From positions 124,001 through 188,000 of the forward strand of contig NZ_JBHSEF010000022.1 of assembly GCF_042649045.1 (NCBI RefSeq): DNA of 64,000 bases, given 5' to 3'. The stretch's first letter is position 1, and the number at the start of each line of letters is the position of its first letter. This document shows positions 7,569 to 15,478 of this stretch, in pieces. Position numbers and translations under genes: made by a program. Below the pieces are notes generated by a model that worked only from the letters and a program-made list of their open reading frames with translations, was not told the DNA's origin and did not search any database. The DNA comes from Chryseomicrobium palamuruense. GTDB lineage: Bacteria > Bacillota > Bacilli > Bacillales_A > Planococcaceae.

Positions 7569-7721
7569 TTAATTGATTGGTGGTAGGATTGGGATAGTAG
7601 GTGTTCTACCGGCACCCATTGGTGAAAACAGTTCTGGAGCAGCAACCATTGCGATGTCATTTCCAAAAGTAAAAATCAATGCACAAGCGAAAAATAATGT
7701 TATAACTATTCTTTTTTTCAT
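7569..7721 (-). CDS. 50-residue secreted pro-peptide, candidate quorum-sensing signal of the adjacent HTH-TPR receptor
   Basis: This small frame starts at ATG 7721 with a strong AAGGAG site that overlaps the stop codon of the receptor gene 18 bases upstream. The two are therefore translationally coupled. The product begins MKKRIVITLFFACALIFTF, a positively charged then hydrophobic secretion signal, and continues with a neutral proline-rich tail ending TPTIPILPPIN. Size, order (receptor then peptide), export signal and a short C-terminal tail are exactly what is known for PapR, NprX, Phr and AimP partners of RRNPP receptors. A perfect terminator follows within six bases. The mature signal is probably part of the last 5-12 residues, which is inference. 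The alternative is an unrelated small secreted peptide. Confidence 0.75.
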   Translation of the reverse strand: MKKRIVITLFFACALIFTFGNDIAMVAAPELFSPMGAGRTPTIPILPPIN

Positions 7722-7739
7722 ATCCAATATCTCTCCTTA

Positions 7740-8957
7740 TTAATCTAATAGGTGTAAAGCTTTATCAAACTGACCTTTTTCCTTAAAATAGTCAGCTAAT
7801 AATTGAGAAAAATGTTTATGTGATTCTTTTAGCTCAGTTTTTTTATTAGTATATGGCAATATTTTGGTTTCTAAATACTTCATTGCTTCATCTATTTTTC
7901 CTGAGACTTTTATTAAGTAGAACTGAGAAAACAATTGATAGTGAGTATTTTGTATTTGTCTAGAAACTGAATTTAATAGTTCGAAACTACTTTTACTTTT
8001 TACGTAATTCTTATTTTCCATCTCTGATATCCCTTTATTGTGTAGTGATAAGAGATATAGTTCAGATGTCTTTGGCAATAATTCCATTGCCTTAGAAAAA
8101 TACTCACCTGCCATATCATATTTATCAATCATGTGGTACATATCCCCCATGTTATGATATATACTTGGCAAATATTCCTTCTTATTTAACAACATTGTAT
8201 TTCTAATAAGATGTTGATAAATCTCCAATGCTTCATTAAACATCAATGCTCTTGAATAATTAACTGCAAGTAACATTTGCACTTGAACAATTCGTATAAA
8301 ATTAAAATCTTCTTTAAATTGTTGTAACGCATTTTTCCCATAATAAATGGATGGGCCATATTGATTTAAACTGGACTTTAACACAGAAAAATTATAATTA
8401 ATTTCCCCAATCATTTCTGGACTCATCAAAGCATTTTCAATTAGATATGATAATTGTTCTTCTGCATCTTCCACCTTTCCCCTTATAGCTAATGCTAAAG
8501 CACTAATGTACGTATGTAAATGCTTTTCGAGTTGGGAAAAGTTTTGCTTGTGAACTGTTAACCACTTCAATTGTTTTTCTGCTTTGTCTGCTTTATGAAT
8601 GAGTAAATAATATCTTGCTTTATATAATTCATATAAATAAAGTTGATCTGTAAATGGAATTAATTCATCTTTAGTAATAAGTTCATTATAGGTTTTTTCT
8701 AATTGATCCATTTCTAAGTAATACATTTCATCGACAAATCTTCTTAATAAAAGTTTAATTTCACCCTCTAACTTCTCTACATCCTGCAAGTCTATATTTA
8801 GCCGCTCTAAGAGTAGGCGTATTGTTTCTTCGTTCGCTTCTTTACTATTGTTCTCAATCTTACTTAAGTGCGGAACAGAACAAATTCCATCAGCCAGCGT
8901 TTGTTGGGTTAGCCCTTGCTTCGTTCGATGGAATTTAATTAACGATCCAATCTTCAT
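7740..8957 (-). CDS. XRE-HTH/TPR transcriptional regulator, RRNPP (NprR/PlcR-like) peptide receptor
   Basis: A 405-residue protein with an N-terminal XRE-type HTH (residues 1-60: LIKFHRTKQGLTQQTLA, then SVPHLSKIEN) and a long helical TPR region (about 75-400). The architecture and length match NprR (HTH plus nine TPRs) more than the shorter PlcR or Rap proteins. Such proteins sense re-imported signalling peptides in the cytoplasm and switch DNA binding. The ATG at 8957 follows GGAGG; an upstream extension of seven codons lacks support. A secreted pro-peptide gene follows at once, and a PIGD-repeat peptide plus a subtilisin are transcribed divergently. Control of the protease by peptide signalling is the natural inference, as NprR controls nprA. 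The specific ligand is not proven. Confidence 0.8.
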   Translation of the reverse strand: MKIGSLIKFHRTKQGLTQQTLADGICSVPHLSKIENNSKEANEETIRLLLERLNIDLQDVEKLEGEIKLLLRRFVDEMYYLEMDQLEKTYNELITKDELIPFTDQLYLYELYKARYYLLIHKADKAEKQLKWLTVHKQNFSQLEKHLHTYISALALAIRGKVEDAEEQLSYLIENALMSPEMIGEINYNFSVLKSSLNQYGPSIYYGKNALQQFKEDFNFIRIVQVQMLLAVNYSRALMFNEALEIYQHLIRNTMLLNKKEYLPSIYHNMGDMYHMIDKYDMAGEYFSKAMELLPKTSELYLLSLHNKGISEMENKNYVKSKSSFELLNSVSRQIQNTHYQLFSQFYLIKVSGKIDEAMKYLETKILPYTNKKTELKESHKHFSQLLADYFKEKGQFDKALHLLD

Positions 8958-8986
8958 TTTTTCCTGCCTCCTCTCCACTCATTCCC

Positions 8987-9015
8987 ATTTTAGAACAAAT
9001 TTTCGGAATAAACAA
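8987..9015 (-). promoter_or_regulatory. Predicted SigA promoter of the HTH-TPR receptor
   Basis: On the minus strand TTGTTT (9015-9010), a 17-base spacer and TAAAAT (8992-8987), ending 30 bases before the start codon. Confidence 0.55.
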
Positions 9016-9058
9016 AACAAATAATGGAATCGATTTCATTTCCAACTTCTATAAGATG

Positions 9059-9099
9059 TTGGGAAAATCGAACGCATAATCGCTTTTATTTTTTCCCAA
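9059..9099. promoter_or_regulatory. 9-bp inverted repeat, candidate operator of the HTH-TPR regulator
   Basis: TTGGGAAAA (9059-9067) and its exact complement TTTTCCCAA (9091-9099) are centred 32 bases apart, about three helical turns. The right arm ends exactly where the predicted -35 of the PIGD-peptide/protease promoter begins. That placement suits an activator, and the site lies between the divergent regulator and its presumed targets. The binding protein is inferred. Confidence 0.5.
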
Positions 9100-9128
9100 T
9101 AAACAAAAAATTCTGAGCATGATACAGT
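9100..9128 (+). promoter_or_regulatory. Predicted promoter of the PIGD-peptide/subtilisin unit
   Basis: TAAACA (9100-9105), 17 bases, TACAGT (9123-9128) preceded by TG in the extended -10 position. The -35 is poor, which is usual for activator-dependent promoters. Confidence 0.45.
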
Positions 9129-9180
9129 GTAATCAGCAACACCCCCCAAACCTAAACCTTTGCAAAGGAGATTGGGATTT

Positions 9181-9387
9181 ATGAACAAAGTCAACTCATA
9201 CGTGATTGTCGGATGTCCAGCGCTAACATTCGCATCACCTGTTGGCACAAATTCTATACTCGTACAACCAATTGGAGATCGTTTCGCTCCTATTGAAGAA
9301 AATTGGAAGCCCGTTGGAGATCGCAACAAACCAATTGGAGACGGTTGGACACCCATTGGTGATTCGTACAGATCGATTGGCGACTAA
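9181..9387 (+). CDS. 68-residue peptide built of PIGD heptad repeats (candidate multi-copy signal precursor)
   Basis: The frame starts at ATG 9181 with AAAGGAG ten bases upstream and ends 57 bases before the subtilisin gene, with no terminator between. After a neutral N-terminal segment of about 29 residues containing one Cys, the rest is about six copies of a seven-residue unit of the type x-P-I-G-D-x-x (for example QPIGDRF, KPIGDGW and TPIGDSY), one copy being strongly altered. The repeats show at the DNA level as a 21-base period. I know of no family with this pattern. It may be a precursor releasing several similar short peptides, a multi-core RiPP precursor without a local modifying enzyme, or a translated leader of the protease operon. 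The N-terminus is not a classical signal peptide. Confidence 0.6.
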   Translation: MNKVNSYVIVGCPALTFASPVGTNSILVQPIGDRFAPIEENWKPVGDRNKPIGDGWTPIGDSYRSIGD

Positions 9388-9444
9388 TTCGGTAGGCGTT
9401 AAACGTTCTCCCACTAAACTGACAATGGTGGAGGAGAAATCAAA

Positions 9445-10722
9445 ATGAAGATGAACAAAGCTAAAGCAGTCGTAATGAGTGGTCTACTTGCATTATCTCT
9501 AGCTGGAACTGTCATTAGCGTGTCAGCAGCTGACATATCAAATAAAGGTGTTGAAAAAATTCGTGTTTTTGTGGAAGCTTCGTCACAAACTCAAGCGAAT
9601 ACAGTGAAGGGTCAACACGGCAAACGCTGGGAGTTCACAGCGACGACTTTCTCGACTGAGATGACGGAGAAGCAATTTGAAGCTCTTCAGAAGAACAAGA
9701 ACTTAAAGTTGACTAAAGTAGAAGAAGTAACTGTTGCGGCTGACCTTCGCGCAGCGAATAAGCCAGGTGATGTGGAAGTGCTGGCGGAGTATCCATCCGA
9801 ACAAGTGCCATGGGGTATGAAGGCCATCTACAACAATAGTGGCTTGACGACGACTTCTGGTGGTTCAGGAATCAACATCGCTGTTCTTGATACAGGAGTT
9901 AATGTAAACCACTACGACTTAGTTAATACCGTAGAGCAGTGCAAAGACTTTACGACAGCTTCTGGATTAACGAATGGACAGTGTAATGATGCCAACGGGC
10001 ACGGGACTCACGTAGCAGGTACGGCTCTAGCAGATGGAGGTAGCGACAAAGCAGGGGTTTACGGCGTTGCACCGGATGCGGATCTTTGGGCATATAAAGT
10101 TCTAGGTGACAATGGTTCGGGGTACTCAGATGACATTGCTGCAGCTATCCGTCACGCAGCAGACCAAGCTTCTGCTACTGGTACAAAAACTGTAATCAAT
10201 ATGTCACTAGGTTCCTCAAGTAACAATAGCTTGATCTCTAGTGCTGTGAACTATGCGTACTCTAAAGGCGTATTAATCGTAGCTGCTGCAGGAAATTCAG
10301 GACCTCAGATGGGATCAATCGGCTATCCGGCGGCTCTTCCGAATGCCATTGCAGTTGCAGCTCTTGAGAACCGTTTCGTTAATGGTACTCACCGTGTGGC
10401 TGACTTCTCCTCGCGAGGCTATTCATCAACAGATGGGGACTATATTATTCAAACCGGTGATGTGGAAATTTCTGCACCTGGTGCAGCTATCTATTCAACT
10501 TGGAACAATGGTGGATATAACTCAATCAGTGGTACATCGATGGCTTCACCACACGTAGCAGGTTTAGCTGCAAAAATTTGGGCACAAAACCCATTGTGGT
10601 CCCATACACAATTACGTACAAACCTTCAAAATCGTGCGAAAGCATATGACATTAAAGGAGGAACCGGTGCAGCAACTGGCGATGATTATGCATCAGGTTT
10701 TGGATTTGCACGCGTTCAATAA
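9445..10722 (+). CDS. Secreted subtilisin-like serine protease (S8, S41-like)
   Basis: A 425-residue pre-pro-protease. There is a signal peptide (residues 1-29, ending VSAAD), an I9-type pro-domain (about 38-100) and an S8 catalytic domain starting near VPWGMKAIY. The triad motifs are intact: Asp in VLDTGVNVNH, His in NGHGTHVAGT and Ser in GTSMASPHVAGLAA. Two Cys in an insert after the first strand (EQC...GQC) could form a disulfide, as in the cold-active subtilisins S39/S41 and sphericase, which it resembles. The start has GGAGGAG eight bases upstream. It lies behind the PIGD peptide in one transcription unit, and a strong terminator follows. It is likely a scavenging exoprotease under density control. 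Confidence 0.92.
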   Translation: MKMNKAKAVVMSGLLALSLAGTVISVSAADISNKGVEKIRVFVEASSQTQANTVKGQHGKRWEFTATTFSTEMTEKQFEALQKNKNLKLTKVEEVTVAADLRAANKPGDVEVLAEYPSEQVPWGMKAIYNNSGLTTTSGGSGINIAVLDTGVNVNHYDLVNTVEQCKDFTTASGLTNGQCNDANGHGTHVAGTALADGGSDKAGVYGVAPDADLWAYKVLGDNGSGYSDDIAAAIRHAADQASATGTKTVINMSLGSSSNNSLISSAVNYAYSKGVLIVAAAGNSGPQMGSIGYPAALPNAIAVAALENRFVNGTHRVADFSSRGYSSTDGDYIIQTGDVEISAPGAAIYSTWNNGGYNSISGTSMASPHVAGLAAKIWAQNPLWSHTQLRTNLQNRAKAYDIKGGTGAATGDDYASGFGFARVQ

Positions 10723-10729
10723 CATGAGT

Positions 10730-10765
10730 AAGACCCTTGTCAGTTGGAGGACAAGGGTCTTTTCT
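10730..10765 (+). terminator. Intrinsic terminator of the subtilisin gene
   Basis: A perfect 12-bp stem (10730-10741 / 10750-10761) with an 8-base loop, then TTTTC. The stop codon of convergent comK touches its end. Confidence 0.9.
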
Positions 10766-11235
10766 TATGTATAGAGAGATGGATAACCAAGAACGCTAAA
10801 CATCCGACTACGCTGTTTATGTAGCATCGCAAGGGACGCTTCAGCTTCCAATGATTCACCGTTTGGAAAAATAATTTTTGTTCGTTGTGGATTTAATGAA
10901 ATAAATGTCATGGGATGATTGAATAACCAAATGCACTGATTGTGTTGAGGTGAACTTGTCGGAAAGGCCGCCACAAGAGGCTCGGAAATCATCACAGGTA
11001 CTTTCTTTTTATATTGTTCTTGACTGAGTCGTCGAGTCGCTTCTTCTCTTCCTTTATAGGAAGCTCCGTGCAATAAACAGATTCCATCTAATAAGTCTGC
11101 GGGCTTACTTTCACTATAATGCACTTTCTCTACAGTAAAAACGACAGAACGATAGGGCTGGAAAGGCCAGCTTCCAATCGCATAGATTTTCCGAACAGGT
11201 ATACTCGATAACTGTGCAAATGCCTGTTGATCCAT
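10765..11235 (-). CDS. comK: ComK-family competence transcription factor
   Basis: The 156-residue product carries the ComK signature blocks in order. These are HGASYKGREEATRR (ComK: FGSSYAGRK...), KKVPVMIS, FPTSSPQHNQCIW and FPNGESLEAEASL. ComK activates late competence (DNA-uptake) genes by binding AT-boxes. The protein is shorter than the 192-residue B. subtilis protein at both ends, but similar short forms occur in other Firmicutes families. The ATG at 11235 follows GAGGAG. It is convergent with the protease gene and divergent from a small sigma factor gene. A good SigA promoter is visible upstream. Confidence 0.85.
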   Translation of the reverse strand: MDQQAFAQLSSIPVRKIYAIGSWPFQPYRSVVFTVEKVHYSESKPADLLDGICLLHGASYKGREEATRRLSQEQYKKKVPVMISEPLVAAFPTSSPQHNQCIWLFNHPMTFISLNPQRTKIIFPNGESLEAEASLAMLHKQRSRMFSVLGYPSLYT

Positions 11236-11267
11236 TCATAGTCTCCTCAATATTCCAGAATACTCCT

Positions 11268-11296
11268 AGTATACCCTTGCCATTTATTCCCGTAAA
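11268..11296 (-). promoter_or_regulatory. Predicted comK promoter
   Basis: On the minus strand TTTACG (11296-11291), 17 bases, TATACT (11273-11268), about 33 bases upstream of the comK start codon. Confidence 0.65.
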
Positions 11297-11480
11297 TAGT
11301 AAATTTACAATATTCATATTTTTCGAAAATTTGATTCTGTATAAATGAAGTTTTCTCTATTAAACGTACAATTTGGTTCGTGAAACTCATCAATTATTCA
11401 TTCGACCGCCTTTCCACTCCCCTTTACACTAAGTCTTACCTAGGAATACTTCTTGTGCACAAGACAAAGGATTGCTCCAC

Positions 11481-11942
11481 ATGACCACGTTTGAAGAAGT
11501 AGCAGAAGCATATCAACCAATGATTTCTTCTATCTTAAGAAAGACACAGATTTATCGTGACCATGACGTCTTTAGACAAGCAGCCACAATTGCATTATGG
11601 AAAGTATGGGAAACCTATGACGAATCAAAAGGTTCATTTGCAGGTTTCGCTTACCGTTCTATGTACGGGGCTGTGCTTGACGAATTAAAACGAACATCCA
11701 AAGATATCCCGCTCGACACACCGTTTTTTGAACAGTTGACAACATGGAAAGAAGAAGAATGTTTCTTAGATATACTTAAGGATTTGTCAGACGCTCAGCA
11801 AAAAGTCATCATCCTCTCTTATATTTATGGCTATACGGCATTAGAAATCGCACATTTACTAAACATCTCTGAAGCGGGAGTAAAAAAGAGAAAAAAAGTA
11901 GCGTTACGTGTGTTGAGAGAACTGATCACCAACGGCTGTTAA
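11481..11942 (+). CDS. Small sigma-70 family RNA polymerase sigma factor
   Basis: A 153-residue factor with region 2 (residues 10-75: YQPMISSILRK, then FRQAATIALWKVWETYDESKGSFAGFAYRSM) and region 4 with an HTH (about 95-150: LSDAQQKVIILSYIYGYTALEIAHLLNIS). Region 3 is missing, as in ECF-size or SigH/ComX-like factors. The ATG at 11481 has AAAGGA nine bases upstream. It is divergent from comK with a shared 245-base intergenic region, which suggests a competence-linked alternative sigma factor as in staphylococcal SigH or streptococcal ComX systems; this is inference. No anti-sigma gene adjoins it. Confidence 0.75.
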   Translation: MTTFEEVAEAYQPMISSILRKTQIYRDHDVFRQAATIALWKVWETYDESKGSFAGFAYRSMYGAVLDELKRTSKDIPLDTPFFEQLTTWKEEECFLDILKDLSDAQQKVIILSYIYGYTALEIAHLLNISEAGVKKRKKVALRVLRELITNGC

Positions 11943-12008
11943 AGTACTTTCGGATAAAGAGCTTACTCGCTCTTAACAGCTCTGAGCTCGTTCCACAACC
12001 ATCTTATT

Positions 12009-12042
12009 AAAAAACACCTGATGCTAGAAGAGCATCGGGTGT
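12009..12042 (-). terminator. Intrinsic terminator
   Basis: On the minus strand a 12-bp stem (one G-U pair) with a 5-base loop, followed by six T. It ends the winged-helix gene. Confidence 0.8.
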
Positions 12043-12052
12043 AGGGGGTACA

Positions 12053-12364
12053 TTATTTGAAGTTCAAAACCATGATTCCACGGCGTAGGAGGACATAGCC
12101 TTCTTTTTCAAGCTGCTTTAAAATTTGTGAAGCAAAGTATAAAGTGAGTCCTGCACGTTCCGCAATCTCACTTTTAGAAGCTTCAACTATGCGTTCTGTA
12201 TTCATCAGATCAAAAACTGCTTGTAAGACTGCATGCACACGGTTTGGTGCGTGATTTGAAAATACCATCGAATCTGTTTTGAGTGTTTCTACAAAGCGTT
12301 TCTTTAATCCCGTAACATAAAGATGATCCAGCGGACGTGCCGTTAAAATCGAGTTTGCATTCAT
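12053..12364 (-). CDS. Small winged-helix (Crp-type HTH) DNA-binding protein
   Basis: A 103-residue protein whose C-terminal half (about residues 50-103) is a winged helix: KSEIAERAGLTLYFASQIL, then LEKEGYVLLRRG as the wing. The N-terminal 50 residues are basic and unrecognised; there is no ligand domain. The ATG at 12364 has AGGGAGAG eight bases upstream. It is a single-gene unit between the sigma factor and pgcA. It is probably a transcription factor; the target is unknown. Confidence 0.65.
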   Translation of the reverse strand: MNANSILTARPLDHLYVTGLKKRFVETLKTDSMVFSNHAPNRVHAVLQAVFDLMNTERIVEASKSEIAERAGLTLYFASQILKQLEKEGYVLLRRGIMVLNFK

Positions 12365-12450
12365 CTTGAATCTCTCCCTTTGGTTCATTTCGTTGGTCTA
12401 ATTATACCAAGGGAGTAGAGTGATAGATAGGTCTCCTGGGTTGGGAAAGT

Positions 12451-14154
12451 TTAAGATTGGAGTTTAACTTTCATCCAGCTTTCGACCCAATTCGCCACTT
12501 TAAGAAGATGCTCTTCAGCCTTTGATAGGGAGTCGTTTTTCACCCCGATATAGTATTTGATTTTAGGCTCGGTTCCACTTGGACGTAAGCACACCCATGT
12601 TTCATCCTCTAAGATGAATTTGATGACATTTGCTCTTGGCAAAGAAATCGAGTTTACATTTTCACGTGACTTTCGAACTTGGGAAAGATAATCTTCTACA
12701 TGTTCTACAGTTGTATTTGCCATTTCTTTTGGCAAATCCTCTCGTACACTTTCGAGTGCTTTTGCTATAACCTCTGCACCAGAAGCCCCAGGTACAGTAA
12801 CTGAAATAAGCTTTTCTTTATAAACTCCTACTTTTTTATAAAGGGACTGCAACGCGTCGAACAGAGTCAGATTTTGTTCCTTATAATAGGCAGCCATCTC
12901 GGTTAACAGAAACACCATTTGTACCGCATCTTTATCTCGGGCAAAAGGTTTTACTAAATAGCCGTAACTCTCTTCATAGCCAAACAAGTAGGTGAAGCGC
13001 CTTGCCGATTCATTTTCCCGAATTTTTTCCCCGATAAATTTAAATCCTGTTAGAACGTTTTCTGTGTCTACTCCATAAGTAGATGCGATTGCTCTACCCA
13101 TCTCAGAAGTAACGATCGTCTTAAATATCATGCCATCTTCAGGTAATGTGCCGTTTTCTAGATGCTGGCTGAGCAAGAAATTTAGGGCTAGTGCTCCCGT
13201 CTCATTTCCGTTAAGAAGTTGATATCCTCCTTCATGCCAAACGGCGAGACCTACGCGGTCCCCGTCCGGATCGACAGCAATTAATACATCAGCCTCTAGC
13301 TCTGTACCTTTTTTAATTGCCAGTTGAAATGCATCTTGTTCTTCTGGATTGGCTGAACGGACCGTTGGAAATTCTCCGTCAGGCTTCATTTGATCTTCTA
13401 CATAATGAAAATGTTGTAGTTGCAATTGTTCCGCTATAGATGCAACTGTTTCTCCGGAAGCTCCGTGAAGCGGTGTAAAGACGACCTTCAGATTCGTTTC
13501 CTTAAGCCGTTCTTTTGAAAAAATAACGTTGGTCACTTCTTGCTGATAGGCCACATCCATTTTGTAGTTGATCGTTTGTATAAAAGAGGTATTCGCTTCT
13601 GACTCCATCACTCTCTCAGGTGCATCCATTTGATAAATGATGTGAACAAGATCTTCGGCGTCTTTTAAATTGAGTTGTGCCCCATCGGAGCCATAAACTT
13701 TTAAGCCGTTATATTCTGGTGGATTATGACTCGCCGTAATCATCATCCCCATCGCCGTACCTAGCGCTCGAACGGAATAGGAAAGCTGCGGAGTTGTACG
13801 CGGCGCATCGTAAAGGTAGACAGGAATCTCGTAGGTGGAGAGTACGGATGCTACTTCAAGTGAAAACTCTTTTGACATCCTTCGATTATCGAACGCAATC
13901 ACAAAACCTTTCTTAACAAATTCATCACCTAATGATTTTATGTAGGTTGCAATACCATGTGCTGCACGACGCACAGTTAAAACATTCATCCGATTGGTGC
14001 CAGGACCAAGAATGCCGCGCATCCCTCCTGTTCCGAATGCAAGATCCTGGTAAAAAGCATCCTCAATTTCTGTCTGGGACATTTTAGAAAGTTGATTTTT
14101 CATCCCTTCAGAAATGATGTCGGATGATAGCCAATTTGAATATGTAGTGTTCAA
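12451..14154 (-). CDS. pgcA: Phosphoglucomutase/phosphomannomutase
   Basis: A 567-residue alpha-D-phosphohexomutase of the PgcA type. It has the active-site phosphoserine loop TASHNPPEYNGLKVYG, the Mg-binding loop DPDGDRVGLAV, the sugar-binding loop GYEESYGY, and a C-terminal phosphate-binding loop RPSGTEPKIKYY. It interconverts glucose-6-P and glucose-1-P in the cytoplasm for UDP-glucose, teichoic acid and glycolipid synthesis. Length is normal for the family. Translation starts at TTG 14154, with GGAGG nine bases upstream. It is intact here, whereas a galU gene for the next step is broken at 44 kb. Confidence 0.93.
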   Translation of the reverse strand: MNTTYSNWLSSDIISEGMKNQLSKMSQTEIEDAFYQDLAFGTGGMRGILGPGTNRMNVLTVRRAAHGIATYIKSLGDEFVKKGFVIAFDNRRMSKEFSLEVASVLSTYEIPVYLYDAPRTTPQLSYSVRALGTAMGMMITASHNPPEYNGLKVYGSDGAQLNLKDAEDLVHIIYQMDAPERVMESEANTSFIQTINYKMDVAYQQEVTNVIFSKERLKETNLKVVFTPLHGASGETVASIAEQLQLQHFHYVEDQMKPDGEFPTVRSANPEEQDAFQLAIKKGTELEADVLIAVDPDGDRVGLAVWHEGGYQLLNGNETGALALNFLLSQHLENGTLPEDGMIFKTIVTSEMGRAIASTYGVDTENVLTGFKFIGEKIRENESARRFTYLFGYEESYGYLVKPFARDKDAVQMVFLLTEMAAYYKEQNLTLFDALQSLYKKVGVYKEKLISVTVPGASGAEVIAKALESVREDLPKEMANTTVEHVEDYLSQVRKSRENVNSISLPRANVIKFILEDETWVCLRPSGTEPKIKYYIGVKNDSLSKAEEHLLKVANWVESWMKVKLQS

Positions 14155-14305
14155 AATTAATATCCTCCATAGTAAGATTACCTGTAACCCGTTCGTTATT
14201 GATGACGTCTAATAAAGTAAACAGGCAACTATTTCCTTTTAGTATACCGAAAAGGAGAATAGACTGCTATGTCGAATGAGATAAATAGAAAGGAAGGTGT
14301 TCATC

Positions 14306-15478
14306 GTGTATGACTGGCAACGAAAGCTTCAGGAATGGCGTGAACATGGCGTCATCGATGAAATCACCGTAGCAGCAATACAGGCCTATGAGGAAAAGCA
14401 ACCTCAGAGACGAAAAATTCCACTACTACTAACCGTTGGCCTTATCTTTTTTACACTAGCCACCTTTAGTTTTATCGCAGCGAATTGGGATCTGATTCCT
14501 GATTTACTAAAAACGGGTATGTTACTTGTCTTTATGTGGATTGCCTACGTTCTTTCAGACGTTTCTGAGAAGAAAGATTTTGGATACCCGATTCTCTTTC
14601 AATTACTCGGCTATGCGTTATTCATCGCTACCATTTTAGTCACGGCTCAAACATTTCACCTATCCCTGTCTAATTCCATTTTGCCATGGTTCGCTTATTT
14701 AGCAGCTCTCGCCCATTTGTATTTCTTTAAACATCGCTTTTATGCGGTTGTCCATTTGGTTACAGGTGTCATTTTGCTAATCAGTTTTGTTGAAAAGATA
14801 GGATGGATCGAATGGTTGATCTTTGTGGCCATCGCGTTCCTTCATTTTTATAAAGTGAAGCGCCCGGCAGAAACTGCATTCGCTTTCCTGCATTTATTCG
14901 GTGCAGGTCTACTTCTTTGGTCACTTGTCGAATATGACAGTGCACTGTGGCCAATATGGACGCTCTTTATCTTAGCCCTTCTGCCGTGGATATCCCATGA
15001 AAAATCCGTTGTGATTAAACCAGTGATACAACTCCTTGCAGGACTGACCGGAATCGGATATTTGATTGCACGTGGGGAAACAGAACTTTCTCTTGTCGAT
15101 TTGAACACAACAGAATCGTCTTTACTAGCCATTACGGGCATCGTACTTGGTATTCTGTTATGGAAAAATCATCGTGACATCAGTTGGATTGCGTTACTTG
15201 GATTCATGGGCTTCTTACTGCTCGACGAATCTGCAATAGCCATTGCGGTTCTATCAGAAATTGTGGGACTAGGTTATCTAATCGTCGCTCAAAGACAAAA
15301 TCTTTCTTTACGAGGCGGGTTCGTATTCTTCATTCTCATTCAGTTTGTAATTTACTTTATCTACGCATGGCAACGACTGGATATGTCACTCTTCTTCTTC
15401 ATTGGAGCGATTCTGTTATTCGTACTGTCAGGAGTGGGCTGGTGGCTTAATCGCCGGAAAGAAGGTGGTCAGTCATGA
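14306..15478 (+). CDS. DUF2157 domain multi-pass membrane protein
   Basis: A 390-residue protein. A soluble N-terminal segment (residues 1-35, VYDWQRKLQEWREHG) is followed by about 11-12 hydrophobic helices. This matches the DUF2157 family, which is regularly found next to GDYXXLXY proteins, as here. I chose the GTG at 14306, six bases after an AAGGTG/GGAAGG site; a GTG three codons earlier overlaps that site. Its stop overlaps the next start (ATGA), so the pair is translationally coupled. The biochemical role is unknown. Confidence 0.82.
   Translation: MYDWQRKLQEWREHGVIDEITVAAIQAYEEKQPQRRKIPLLLTVGLIFFTLATFSFIAANWDLIPDLLKTGMLLVFMWIAYVLSDVSEKKDFGYPILFQLLGYALFIATILVTAQTFHLSLSNSILPWFAYLAALAHLYFFKHRFYAVVHLVTGVILLISFVEKIGWIEWLIFVAIAFLHFYKVKRPAETAFAFLHLFGAGLLLWSLVEYDSALWPIWTLFILALLPWISHEKSVVIKPVIQLLAGLTGIGYLIARGETELSLVDLNTTESSLLAITGIVLGILLWKNHRDISWIALLGFMGFLLLDESAIAIAVLSEIVGLGYLIVAQRQNLSLRGGFVFFILIQFVIYFIYAWQRLDMSLFFFIGAILLFVLSGVGWWLNRRKEGGQS

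Noticed and set aside
9036..9356. Protein on the minus strand opposite the PIGD peptide
   Set aside because: It is the mirror of the repeat, lacks a ribosome site and covers the divergent control region.
11320..11375. ComK AT-boxes upstream of comK
   Set aside because: Two imperfect AAAA-N5-TTTT-like elements exist, but they are 3 bases apart, not the 8, 18 or 31 known for functional K-boxes.
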